Of a stretch of DNA of 64,000 bases, positions 38,091 through 46,762 are shown piece after piece. Below the pieces are notes generated by a model. That model was not told the DNA's origin. It worked only from the letters and a program-made list of their open reading frames with translations, and ran no database searches. Position 1 is the stretch's first letter. The number at the start of each line of letters is the position of its first letter. Origin of the DNA: Alistipes sp. (GTDB taxonomy: Bacteria > Bacteroidota > Bacteroidia > Bacteroidales > Rikenellaceae); the NCBI GenBank assembly GCA_017399485.1, contig JAFQCA010000037.1, positions 36,524-100,523 on the forward strand, written 5' to 3'. A program made the translations under genes and the position numbers.

Positions 38091-38729
38091 TTAGAACAGA
38101 TACGATGCTCCAACATAAAAGTTACGATTATTCATTTTAGAGTCGTCATCCTGCGCCACATTTATCAAGCCCCAATCGTAGCCAACGAATATACGATAAT
38201 GGTCGAATAGGCGCAGACCTCCTTTTAGGCCAAGCCCAAAATCAAATCGTTTGATGCCATCCGACGCAAAAGTATCGGGTTTAGTAGATTCATCAGCCAT
38301 AGTCACTTTGTCGGTTCCCCACAAACCTACTGCAATATAAGGACCAAACGAGCCGAAGAACTGCACGCTACCCGAAGAGTTCAGGCTATAACTGTAACCT
38401 ATGTGCATAGGCACTTCAAGGTAATATGGGCGCGAGGTCCACTCAACATTGACATCGCCCACCGTAGTGGACATCTTGGCACCCTTTGCACTGATTAATG
38501 CTCCCGTATCGAAGTAAAAACCGTCATAGATAAACGGGGCATCAATCTCCATCTGGAATCCCGCCTTAAAGCCGATACGCGAATCGGCATCAAATGAAAT
38601 TCCATCGGCACTCATCGAGTAATTGGCGACATTCATAGCCCCCGTAACACCAAAGCGCAAATTCTGGGCTGATGTAACAGCCGAAAAGGCAAAGAGGGCA
38701 AACGTAAATAATGATAAAAATTTTTTCAT
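38091..38729 (-). CDS. Outer-membrane beta-barrel protein (porin family)
   Basis: A 212-residue exported protein with signal peptide ending at about residue 21 (Val-Thr-Ser-Ala-Gln). The mature part is a small beta-barrel with FGVTGAMNVANYS, PMHIGYSYSL and FGPYIAVGLWG strands and a C-terminal Phe. It is a tandem paralogue of the protein encoded at 38858-39463: both share RFGVTG/RYGVTG, a YLE(V/L)P strand and a KRFDFGL strand. A hairpin at 38771 separates them. Function unknown. Confidence 0.8.
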   Translation of the reverse strand: MKKFLSLFTFALFAFSAVTSAQNLRFGVTGAMNVANYSMSADGISFDADSRIGFKAGFQMEIDAPFIYDGFYFDTGALISAKGAKMSTTVGDVNVEWTSRPYYLEVPMHIGYSYSLNSSGSVQFFGSFGPYIAVGLWGTDKVTMADESTKPDTFASDGIKRFDFGLGLKGGLRLFDHYRIFVGYDWGLINVAQDDDSKMNNRNFYVGASYLF

Positions 38730-38770
38730 AGCATTTGTGTTTAATTAAACATACACCAATAGCCAATACA

Positions 38771-38807
38771 AAAAAGATGCGAAAGCAACACGCTCTCGCA
38801 TCTTTTA
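38771..38807. terminator. Terminator between the two beta-barrel genes
   Basis: AAAAGATGCGA/TCGCATCTTTT inverted repeat with an inner AAGC/GCTCT-like loop, then TATGAAAAAA. Confidence 0.75.
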
Positions 38808-38857
38808 TGAAAAAATCTGAAGGCTGAGGAGTCCTCCGCCCCATATTTGCCATACGA

Positions 38858-39463
38858 TTAGAACATAAAGGCTGTACCGATATAGAAATTCAACGGGCGC
38901 ACCTTGATATCACCCTCGCCATCCATACTGCTCTTGGCTATATTGAGCAGGCTATGCTCGAAGCCGACAAAGAACTGCCACTGGCTCCACAACTCAACGC
39001 CCACGTTATAGTTAAGACCAAAATCGAAACGTTTGTAACTGTCACCAAACAGGTCACTCTTCACCTTCGCTCCATCAGCCTTGACTACGTTTTTACCCAA
39101 AACACCGAGTCCGAAATAAGGACCTAAGCCCACCAAAACACCAACATCTGAGCCTGTATCAATACGATAACCGAAGTTAAACGGCAACTCCAGATAGCCC
39201 AAATTCTGATGAACACCCGACCAGCGGCCACCCTTGAGTGAATAGAGCGCACGAGCGTCAGCATAGAAACCATCAGCCACGACTGAACTCAAATCCATCT
39301 CAGCCTTAACACCAGCATTAAATCCGATATAGGCATCAGACGAACTAATGGGATTATGCATCCACGCAAAATTAACACCACCTGTCACACCATAACGCAT
39401 CTCCTGCGCCGAAAGTGTAAGCGAAGCCATTAAGGCTACTATCAAAACCAAAAACTTTTTCAT
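38858..39463 (-). CDS. Outer-membrane beta-barrel protein (porin family, paralogue)
   Basis: A 202-residue barrel with a signal peptide ending Thr-Leu-Ser-Ala-Gln. I chose the ATG at 39463, which opens the signal peptide directly as in the paralogue; ATGs at 39472 and 39541 are possible but add unlikely N-terminal residues. Strands such as GYLELPFNFGYRID and GLGPYFGLGVLG and the C-terminal Phe mark an outer-membrane barrel. Related to the next gene downstream by an old duplication. Confidence 0.78.
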   Translation of the reverse strand: MKKFLVLIVALMASLTLSAQEMRYGVTGGVNFAWMHNPISSSDAYIGFNAGVKAEMDLSSVVADGFYADARALYSLKGGRWSGVHQNLGYLELPFNFGYRIDTGSDVGVLVGLGPYFGLGVLGKNVVKADGAKVKSDLFGDSYKRFDFGLNYNVGVELWSQWQFFVGFEHSLLNIAKSSMDGEGDIKVRPLNFYIGTAFMF

Positions 39464-39587
39464 TCGCACCATTATTTTTATGTATTCTAAAAACAAAAAT
39501 AGTATTTTTTTTGATAGATGCAAAATATAAGAGTGAAACAAAGTGCAATATAGCGACTAATTTTCTCAATTAAACCATTTTAATTCG

Positions 39588-39595
39588 TATCTTTG
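39588..39595 (+). promoter_or_regulatory. rpe promoter -7 box
   Basis: TATCTTTG, 20 bases before the rpe ATG; no clear -33. Confidence 0.45.
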
Positions 39596-39615
39596 CGAAT
39601 AAAATTACTGATATA

Positions 39616-40266
39616 ATGACTCGTATTATCTCCCCCTCGATGTTGTCGGCTGATTTCGGCAACCTCGAACGTGACACAAAAATGATTGACCGCAGTGCTG
39701 CGGAGTGGGTACACATCGATGTTATGGATGGTGTTTTTGTACCAAATATATCATTCGGTTTCCCTGTGATGAAGCCTATACGCAAGGCCACAAATAAGGT
39801 TCTGGATGTGCATCTGATGATTGTAGAGCCAGAGAAGTATGTACGTCGTTTTGTTGAGGCCGGAGCCGATTACGTCACATTCCACTATGAGGCTACTGAC
39901 GATATTGAGGGCTGCATCAATGCCATCCGCGAAGCGGGTGCAAAGGTCGGCATATCAATCAAGCCCGCAACCAATGCCACTGCCTTGACGGATATATTAA
40001 GCAAGGTGGATTTGGTCCTTGTGATGAGTGTTGAGCCCGGATTTGGAGGCCAATCGTTTATCGATGGCTCGCTGGATAAGATTCGCGACTTGGCGAAGAT
40101 GCGCCGAGAGCAGGGCTTGGACTTCATCATCGAGGTCGATGGAGGTATATCGGCTAAAAATGCAGCAGAGGTATTTAATGCAGGAGCCGAGGCTTTGGTG
40201 GCAGGAAGTGCCGTCTTCGGAGCAGCAGACCCCGAAGCAGAGATAATAAATATGTTAAAAGCATAA
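39616..40266 (+). CDS. rpe: Ribulose-phosphate 3-epimerase
   Basis: A 216-residue TIM-barrel metalloenzyme that interconverts ribulose 5-phosphate and xylulose 5-phosphate in the pentose phosphate pathway. Motifs: SPSMLSADFGNL, VHIDVMDG, DVHLMI, VLVMSVEPGFGGQ and EVDGGI with catalytic Asp residues. Normal length. The ABC-F gene starts 18 bases after its stop, so co-transcription is likely. Confidence 0.96.
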   Translation: MTRIISPSMLSADFGNLERDTKMIDRSAAEWVHIDVMDGVFVPNISFGFPVMKPIRKATNKVLDVHLMIVEPEKYVRRFVEAGADYVTFHYEATDDIEGCINAIREAGAKVGISIKPATNATALTDILSKVDLVLVMSVEPGFGGQSFIDGSLDKIRDLAKMRREQGLDFIIEVDGGISAKNAAEVFNAGAEALVAGSAVFGAADPEAEIINMLKA

Positions 40267-40283
40267 ATTTGCGTTAGGGCAAG

Positions 40284-42218
40284 GTGATATCGTTAGATAA
40301 CTTAACCGTCAGTTACGGAGGATGGACTCTTTTTGACGGCATATCGTTTTTGATAAACGAAAAAGACCGCATAGGTCTTGTCGGGCGTAATGGCGCCGGC
40401 AAGACTACATTGTTGCGCATCATAACAGGCGAGCAACAGCCTACCGAAGGTGCTGTCACCATAAACGGAGAGTGTACGATAGGCTATCTGCCGCAGCAGA
40501 TGCGTGTCGCAGATACAACAACACTTAAAGCCGAAACGGAAAAGGCCTTTGATGAGGTATTACGCCTTGAGGCCGATATGACATCCCTGACGGAAAAGAT
40601 TGCCACGCGCACAGATTACGAGTCGGAGGAGTATGCCGAGTTACTTCACCGCCTAAATGAGGTACAAGACCGTTATCACATACTTGGCGGAGATACGCGC
40701 GAGGCAGACATCGAAAAGACATTGCTCGGACTTGGATTCAAACGTGAGGATTTTACGCGAGCCACAAGCAAGTTTTCGGGAGGCTGGCGTATGCGTATCG
40801 AGTTGGCAAAACTACTCTTGCGCCGCCCTTCGATTTTCCTGCTTGACGAGCCTACAAACCACCTCGACATTGAGAGTATACAATGGCTGGAGGAGTATCT
40901 CAAGAACTATAATGGTGCCGTGTTGCTCATATCGCACGACAGGGCATTTCTGGACAACGTAACAACCCGCACCGTAGAATTATCGTTGGGACACATATAC
41001 GATTACAAAGTCCCATACTCAAAATTTGTAGAATTACGTGCCGAGCGTCGCGCACAACAGATGGCGGCATACGAAAATCAGCAACGTCTGATTGAAAAGA
41101 CCGAAGAGTTTATCGAAAAATTCCGTTACAAGCCAACCAAGAGCAATCAGGTGCAGTCGCGTATAAAGCAACTCGAAAAACTTGACCGCATAGAGGTCGA
41201 GGAGGAGGACTTGGCTACGCTGAATATAAAATTCCCGCCTGCTCCTCGTTCTGGACAAATCGTGGCCGAGATTAAGGAGGTCGGCAAGGCTTTCGGTCAG
41301 AAGAGAATATTCTCGGATGCAACATTTACCATCGAGCGTGGGCAGAAGATAGCCCTTGTAGGCCGCAACGGCGAGGGTAAGACCACTATGGCGCGTATGA
41401 TTATCGGTGAGTTGGAAGCGACAGAGGGCTCAATACGTTTGGGAGCAAATGTCAATATAGGATACTACGCACAGAATCAAGACGACTTGATGGATGGTGA
41501 ATTTACGGTATTCGACACATTGGACAGAGTCGCTACGGGAGATATTCGCACCCGTCTGCGCGATATATTGGGAGCATTTCTATTCCGAGGCGAAGATATT
41601 GACAAGAAAGTGAAGGTCCTATCGGGCGGTGAGCGCTCTCGCTTGGCGATGGCCCGTTTGATGTTGGAGCCATACAACCTTCTGGTATTGGACGAGCCGA
41701 CAAACCATATGGATATGCGCTCGAAGGATATTCTGAAACGAGCAATACAGAAATACGACGGAACGGTCATCGTAGTATCACACGATAGAGATTTCCTCGA
41801 CGGGTTGGTTGAACGCATTTACGAATTTCGTGACGGCGGCGTCAAAGAGTATCTGGGCGGCATCTATTATTTCCTTGAGAAACGAAAGGTGGAGTCCCTG
41901 CAAGAGATTGAGCGAAAAGACAGCCCCAGCACTGCATCTCTGGCCGATAAGAGCGCCTCAAAAGGAAAATTATCATACGAGCAGAAGAAAGAGCAAGAAA
42001 AACTCATTCGCAAACTGCGCAAAACAGTGGAGAGTATCGAGATAGAGTTGGCCACAACAGAGAGTCGCATCGCGGAATATGATGCAAAGTTTGCGTCTGC
42101 GACAGAATATAACGAGGCTGATTACGTCGCATACAATGAACTTAAAGGCAAGTACGACCATTTGATGCACGAATGGGAAAAGGCTTCGTATGAATTAGAA
42201 ATAACAGAGAATCAATAA
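40284..42218 (+). CDS. ABC-F family ATP-binding protein
   Basis: A 644-residue soluble protein with two ABC domains, the ABC-F type that works on ribosomes rather than in transport. Walker A motifs are GRNGAGKTT (34-42) and GRNGEGKTT in the second half; signature motifs are FSGGWRMR and LSGGERSR; both have LDEPTNH Walker B segments. An ABC-F linker with KSNQVQSRIKQL separates them, and a coiled-coil C-terminal tail (about 550-644) resembles Uup. The start is GTG; an ATG alternative is not found nearby. rlmB follows 12 bases after. Confidence 0.93.
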   Translation: MISLDNLTVSYGGWTLFDGISFLINEKDRIGLVGRNGAGKTTLLRIITGEQQPTEGAVTINGECTIGYLPQQMRVADTTTLKAETEKAFDEVLRLEADMTSLTEKIATRTDYESEEYAELLHRLNEVQDRYHILGGDTREADIEKTLLGLGFKREDFTRATSKFSGGWRMRIELAKLLLRRPSIFLLDEPTNHLDIESIQWLEEYLKNYNGAVLLISHDRAFLDNVTTRTVELSLGHIYDYKVPYSKFVELRAERRAQQMAAYENQQRLIEKTEEFIEKFRYKPTKSNQVQSRIKQLEKLDRIEVEEEDLATLNIKFPPAPRSGQIVAEIKEVGKAFGQKRIFSDATFTIERGQKIALVGRNGEGKTTMARMIIGELEATEGSIRLGANVNIGYYAQNQDDLMDGEFTVFDTLDRVATGDIRTRLRDILGAFLFRGEDIDKKVKVLSGGERSRLAMARLMLEPYNLLVLDEPTNHMDMRSKDILKRAIQKYDGTVIVVSHDRDFLDGLVERIYEFRDGGVKEYLGGIYYFLEKRKVESLQEIERKDSPSTASLADKSASKGKLSYEQKKEQEKLIRKLRKTVESIEIELATTESRIAEYDAKFASATEYNEADYVAYNELKGKYDHLMHEWEKASYELEITENQ

Positions 42219-42229
42219 AACAACCATAT

Positions 42230-42964
42230 ATGGCAAACGACATTGTATTTGGCATACGCCCCGTAGCCGAGGCTATACAGACGGGCAAGCAGATAGAGAG
42301 ACTCTACATCCGTAAAGGAGCCGAGGGACAGTTAATGACCGAGTTGCGCGACTTGGCATTACGTCATCGCATACGTATTCAGGAGGTACCGGTAGAGAAA
42401 CTCAATCGTATGACACGTCTAAATCATCAGGGCGTAGTGGCACAAATAGCCCCCATCGAATATGTTGAGTTGAGCGACATTCTGGAGCGAGTACCCGAAG
42501 ATGAGACACCCTTGATAGTACTCTTTGACGGGGTGACCGACGTGCGGAACTTTGGCGCTATAGCCCGCTCGGCAGAGTGCGCCGGGGCACACGGATTAAT
42601 CACTCCGCTCAAGAACTCTGCACCCGTTAATTCTGAGGCTATGCGTTCATCGGCAGGTGCATTGAGCCGAATTCCCGTATGTCGTGTAGGCTCATTGCGT
42701 AATACGCTTAAGGCTCTGCAGGCAGAGGGATTTCAGTGTGTGGCAGCAACAGAGAAGAGCCGCAAGTTGATATATGATGCCGATTTGCGTAAACCCACCG
42801 TAATCGTTATGGGCGCCGAGGATACAGGTATATCTAAGGAGGTATTGAAACTATGTGACGAGCAGTTAGCTATACCTATGATTGGTGCTATCGAATCGCT
42901 AAACGTATCGGCTGCGGCGGCTGTAATGCTCTTTGAAGTGGTACGTCAGCGCATAGGCGAATAG
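42230..42964 (+). CDS. rlmB: 23S rRNA 2'-O-methyltransferase RlmB-like (TrmH/SpoU)
   Basis: A 244-residue SpoU-class methyltransferase. Residues 1-75 form the small substrate-binding domain (FGIRPVAEAI ...). The trefoil-knot SAM domain has LFDGVTDVRNFGAIARSAECAGAHG, VIVMGAEDTGIS and IPMIGAIESLNVSAAAAVMLFE. RlmB methylates G2251 of 23S rRNA; related family members act on tRNA. It lies in a run with the ABC-F and YgjP-type genes (7-base gap to the latter). Confidence 0.93.
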   Translation: MANDIVFGIRPVAEAIQTGKQIERLYIRKGAEGQLMTELRDLALRHRIRIQEVPVEKLNRMTRLNHQGVVAQIAPIEYVELSDILERVPEDETPLIVLFDGVTDVRNFGAIARSAECAGAHGLITPLKNSAPVNSEAMRSSAGALSRIPVCRVGSLRNTLKALQAEGFQCVAATEKSRKLIYDADLRKPTVIVMGAEDTGISKEVLKLCDEQLAIPMIGAIESLNVSAAAAVMLFEVVRQRIGE

Positions 42965-42971
42965 AGCAGAG

Positions 42972-43541
42972 ATGAAGGAGTTGTGGAAAGATGATGTCGT
43001 CGGTGAGGTGACGCTATGTTGTACACGCCGCTCACGTAGAGTGTCATTATCGGTAAAACCTTCGGGCGAGGTACGCCTATCTTTTCCACCCTACGCATCG
43101 CGAAAGAGGGCTTTGGAGTTTCTCTCATCACGTCGAGAGTGGATTATCGCCACTAAAGAAAAGTTTGCACAACGCGTTGCCGAAGGCAAAAGTGCCGCCC
43201 AAATCACGCCTGAAGAGAGAGAGACTCTTCGAGCCAAAGCAAAGGCTATCCTACCCCAACGAGTTGCGGAATTAGCCTCTCAACACGGATTAAAATATGG
43301 GAAAGTAAGCATTAGGGCTTCACGGACTAAGTGGGGCTCGTGTTCGGCTGTGGGCAACATATCGCTATCGTTATACTTGATGATTCTGCCCGAACATTTG
43401 CGCGATTACGTCATTCTGCACGAATTGGCGCACACAGTACATCACAACCACTCTGCGCAATTCCACGCATTGGTCAATAGTCTAACCAACGGACAAGAGA
43501 AAACACTCGCCCGCGAACTAAAAGAGTATTCTACAAGATAA
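42972..43541 (+). CDS. YgjP/DUF45-type zinc metallopeptidase
   Basis: A 189-residue protein of the YgjP-like gluzincin group. The zinc motif HELAH is at 150-154, with a further His in HNHS a few residues on. The family motif RTKWGSCS is at 118-125. No signal peptide or membrane segment, so cytosolic. Last of the rpe-ABC-F-rlmB run. Proteolytic activity is inferred from the motif only. Confidence 0.88.
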   Translation: MKELWKDDVVGEVTLCCTRRSRRVSLSVKPSGEVRLSFPPYASRKRALEFLSSRREWIIATKEKFAQRVAEGKSAAQITPEERETLRAKAKAILPQRVAELASQHGLKYGKVSIRASRTKWGSCSAVGNISLSLYLMILPEHLRDYVILHELAHTVHHNHSAQFHALVNSLTNGQEKTLARELKEYSTR

Positions 43542-43562
43542 CAGGGAGAGGGCAAAAAAACC

Positions 43563-44090
43563 CTATCGTAAGATTTTCTGCATCAAGATTTCATCTATCG
43601 CGCCATCAGCCGTGAGTATCCACTCTCGACGGCGACCACACTCCACAAAACCAGCGCCCTGAAAAAGACGTATGCTTGCTTTGTTGTCAGCCCCGATGCT
43701 ACACCACAACTGATGCATACGCAGCACATCCTTTGCATAAGTAGCCAACGTGCATAGAGCATCTTTGGCATACCCTAACTTACGATATTCAGCCGAAATT
43801 ACAATACCTACGCCCGCCCTGAGATTCTGCGGGTCAAAATCAAACAGGTCTATGGCACCGACAGCCCTCGCCTCACCATCCACATCGGCCTCAATCACGA
43901 AGCGTTGCTGACGCGACGCATAAATATCGTATTGTTGCTCCTCGATGAAACGCATAAGAGAATGGCGAGAGAACGGAGCCATAGTTCCGCTCACTCGCCA
44001 TAGGGCTGTGTCGTTCTCCAAACTATAGAGCACATCAACATCCTGCGGCTCCAATGCTCGCAAACGGCATATTGCACCTTCGATGTTCAT
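43563..44090 (-). CDS. GNAT-family N-acetyltransferase
   Basis: A 175-residue RimJ/RimL-type acetyltransferase. It starts with the usual CRLRALEPQDVD segment; the acetyl-CoA region is around AGVGIVISAEYRKLGYAKDAL, followed by NKASIRLFQGAGFVECGRR, the closing motif of this class. Substrate may be a ribosomal protein N-terminus, a diamine or other amine; not determinable. Convergent with the YgjP-type gene and 27 bases before the ROK gene stop region. Confidence 0.88.
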   Translation of the reverse strand: MNIEGAICRLRALEPQDVDVLYSLENDTALWRVSGTMAPFSRHSLMRFIEEQQYDIYASRQQRFVIEADVDGEARAVGAIDLFDFDPQNLRAGVGIVISAEYRKLGYAKDALCTLATYAKDVLRMHQLWCSIGADNKASIRLFQGAGFVECGRRREWILTADGAIDEILMQKILR

Positions 44091-44117
44091 AGAGGGCTAA
44101 AATTGGAGTACTATTTA

Positions 44118-45347
44118 TTACAATCCGATAATCTTATTATGGATAAGCATCGCTACACCCCACGCACAAGCGTTCTCCGACATCTTCGATTGGCGGAATT
44201 TGGTATCTTTATATACCAGATTTAGCGAATACTTATTGGTCGAAGACTTCAAAGGCAACATAATATAATCGCCTGCTGCCGCCAAATTACCACCCACGAT
44301 AATGGTCTCGGGATTAAACGTATTGATAAGGAATGCGACAGCCTTACCCAACTTCTCACCTACCTCCTCGATAAGTTCAATCGAAAGGTTGTCGTCATTC
44401 TGGGCAGCGGCAATGATATCGTTTATGTGAATCTGCTCGCCTCGGTCATACTTCTCTCGCAAGATAGTGTTTACACCACTCTTGATTAATTTTATAATCT
44501 TCTCCTCGATAGCGATACCCGACACCTCTGTCTCCAAGCAACCCTTCTTACCGCAAGCACAGATTGTCTCGTTATCGAAGAATGGGATGTGACCAAACTC
44601 ACCCGCAAAGCCATTTTTGCCGTAGTAGAGTTTGCCATCAATTACAATACCGATGGCCACACCACGTCCCAAATGCAGATAGATTATATCGCTCTCCTCC
44701 TTTGAGCGGCTGCAATTATACTCGGCATAGCAACGGGCTCGCGTGTCATTCTCAAGTAAAACTCTAATCTTGGTGCGTTCCTGAATAATATCACGCAACG
44801 ACTCCTCGCTCGAAGTAAAATACATATAACTACGGCCCGTTTCGGGATTTACACGGCCCACGATAGAGACTCCCAATCCCAAAATCTTACCTCTGTCGAT
44901 ACCGCAGGTTGAGATAAACTCCTCGATATTGTTGCAAATCTTCTCCAGACACTGCTGACGATTCTGCAACTCGAAAGTTGTATCAACCACCTCTTTAATG
45001 ATATTGTTCTGCAAATCGGTAATGACATAAGTCATATTATCACGGCCTACATTCACACCAACGAAATATATGGCCGAGTTCGCAAGTCCGAATACATTGG
45101 GGCGACGACCTCCGGGAGTTTCGACCTTGCCCAAGTCGTTTACAATGTTCTCATCGATGAGTTCCTGCACCAATTTAGTTATTGTCGGCACACTGATATG
45201 CAACTCTTTGGTCAATTCAGCCAATGTCGATTCGCCATTAACGGCCATATAGGCAATAATGTTGCGCTTTATAATATTGTTCTTATGAGCAATACCTTTG
45301 ATATTGTCGCTCGGCTGGATATTGAAAAATTCAGTAAGTGATGACAT
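44118..45347 (-). CDS. ROK-family transcriptional regulator
   Basis: A 409-residue NagC/XylR-type regulator. Residues 20-75 form a winged HTH (STLAELTKELHISVPTITKLV). The ROK sugar-kinase-like domain follows, with VGVNVGRDN near 90, the ExGH-like EFGHIPF and the zinc motif CACGKKGCLE. It should bind DNA and sense a sugar; kinase activity cannot be excluded. It may govern the GlcNAc/hexosamine genes such as the GH20 gene 25 kb away, but that is speculation. It has its own promoter at 45392-45422. Confidence 0.9.
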   Translation of the reverse strand: MSSLTEFFNIQPSDNIKGIAHKNNIIKRNIIAYMAVNGESTLAELTKELHISVPTITKLVQELIDENIVNDLGKVETPGGRRPNVFGLANSAIYFVGVNVGRDNMTYVITDLQNNIIKEVVDTTFELQNRQQCLEKICNNIEEFISTCGIDRGKILGLGVSIVGRVNPETGRSYMYFTSSEESLRDIIQERTKIRVLLENDTRARCYAEYNCSRSKEESDIIYLHLGRGVAIGIVIDGKLYYGKNGFAGEFGHIPFFDNETICACGKKGCLETEVSGIAIEEKIIKLIKSGVNTILREKYDRGEQIHINDIIAAAQNDDNLSIELIEEVGEKLGKAVAFLINTFNPETIIVGGNLAAAGDYIMLPLKSSTNKYSLNLVYKDTKFRQSKMSENACAWGVAMLIHNKIIGL

Positions 45348-45391
45348 AACTACAACTTATTAAGGTTAAATTATTTTAATTTATCTCATTG

Positions 45392-45422
45392 CAAATATAA
45401 ACATAATTATCGATTTGGGCAA
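45392..45422 (-). promoter_or_regulatory. Promoter of the ROK regulator gene
   Basis: Minus strand TTG (45422-45420), 20 bases, TATATTTG (45399-45392). Confidence 0.7.
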
Positions 45423-45525
45423 TAGTTTTTTAATTATTTTAACAAATTATATAAAAATTAGTTTTTATCCCATATCATCTCAACATAAGCCTATATCTCT
45501 ACAAAACACGTAGTTAGAAAACGCA

Positions 45526-45562
45526 AAAATGCCGTATATGAGCATTGTATCATATACGGCGT
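45526..45562 (-). terminator. Terminator of fabD
   Basis: Perfect 11-bp stem GCCGTATATGA/TCATATACGGC (45531-45541 with 45550-45560), followed on the minus strand by ATTTTTGC. Confidence 0.8.
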
Positions 45563-45582
45563 TAAAATGCTTATATATAATA

Positions 45583-46464
45583 CTACACGTCTGCGCGAGA
45601 CGTCACATCCACATCTGCTGATACCTTTTTGATAAGTCCTTGCAGAACATTGCCAGGGCCCAATTCGTCGAAGCACGCTACATCATCCGCAAGCATATTC
45701 TTAACTATCTGAGTCCAGCGTACGGGAGCCGTCAGTTGCGCAATCAGATTCTGTTTAATCTCTTCGGGAGATGTGTGCGGCTGCGCATCTACATTTTGAT
45801 ATATAGGGCATACGGGCTGACGGAACTCCACCGCCTCGATAGCCGCCTCCAACTCTGCGCGTGCAGCCTCCATCAAAGGAGAGTGGAATGCACCTCCAAC
45901 AGGCAAGCGCAAGGCACGTTTTGCTCCCGCCTCCTTCAACTTTGCACAAGCCTCATCTACAGCCTCGTTTGCTCCCGAAATAACAAGTTGGCCGGGACAA
46001 TTATAATTAGCGGCAACGACCACGCCCTCTATAGCCGAGCATATCTGCTCCACCTTTTCATCCTCCATAGCCAATATCGCGGCCATTCCACCGGGATTAT
46101 TCTCGCAACACTGCTGCATTGCCATAGCGCGTTTGGCCACCAGACGCAGACCATCCTCAAACGATAACGCATCGGCTGCCACCAAAGCCGAAAATTCACC
46201 CAGCGAGTGTCCTGCTACGGCATCTGGTTTAATCCCCATCACTTTTGCCAGCACTACAGAGTGGATGAACACGGCTGGTTGTGTTACCTTTGTTTGCTTG
46301 AGTTCATCAGCCGAACCCTCAAACATAATATCTGTTATACGAAATCCGAGTATTTCGTTAGCCTGCTCAAAGAGTGCTTTGGCCTGCTCGTTGTTGTCAT
46401 AAAGATTTTTACCCATTCCCGAGAACTGAGACCCTTGTCCGGGAAAAACATAAGCGTGTTTCAT
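45583..46464 (-). CDS. fabD: Malonyl-CoA:ACP transacylase
   Basis: A 293-residue enzyme that loads malonyl groups onto acyl carrier protein for fatty acid synthesis. N-terminal FPGQGSQFSGMG is the family opener; the nucleophile is Ser87 in GHSLGE; the catalytic His is in GGAFHSPLM near residue 197; Gln in QPAVF-type motif (TQPAVF, 61-66) is conserved. Full length. Single gene with promoter at 46570-46600. Confidence 0.96.
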   Translation of the reverse strand: MKHAYVFPGQGSQFSGMGKNLYDNNEQAKALFEQANEILGFRITDIMFEGSADELKQTKVTQPAVFIHSVVLAKVMGIKPDAVAGHSLGEFSALVAADALSFEDGLRLVAKRAMAMQQCCENNPGGMAAILAMEDEKVEQICSAIEGVVVAANYNCPGQLVISGANEAVDEACAKLKEAGAKRALRLPVGGAFHSPLMEAARAELEAAIEAVEFRQPVCPIYQNVDAQPHTSPEEIKQNLIAQLTAPVRWTQIVKNMLADDVACFDELGPGNVLQGLIKKVSADVDVTSRADV

Positions 46465-46569
46465 AATATTACTTTAGTTGTCGAGAGTCCGCGACAAACT
46501 CTACCATTAATGTTACAAGACTAATATACGGTTCTCTTGCAAAACCCGCATAATCACCTTTTAGTCCAA

Positions 46570-46600
46570 CAAAGTTAAGGGCTATAAAGCAATTTTGCAA
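46570..46600 (-). promoter_or_regulatory. Promoter of fabD
   Basis: Minus strand TTG (46600-46598), 20 bases, TAACTTTG (46577-46570); leader of about 100 bases. Confidence 0.6.
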
Positions 46601-46659
46601 CATACGAGTGATGGATAGAGCATAAATGTGGCGGATAGTTCCATATTTTACTCCAAATA

Positions 46660-46691
46660 TTTGTAATTTTTTTTGCGAAACATTATATTTG
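46660..46691 (+). promoter_or_regulatory. Promoter of the esterase gene
   Basis: TTTG (46660-46663), 20 bases, TATATTTG (46684-46691). Confidence 0.75.
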
Positions 46692-46762
46692 TAAATAGTA
46701 ACGCAGACCCCAAATAAGAGATTTAGAACAAATTAATCCAATATTACATATAACTTTTTACT

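Noticed and set aside
45640..46167. Plus-strand frame opposite fabD
   Set aside because: fabD is full length with all catalytic motifs, so this is a shadow frame.
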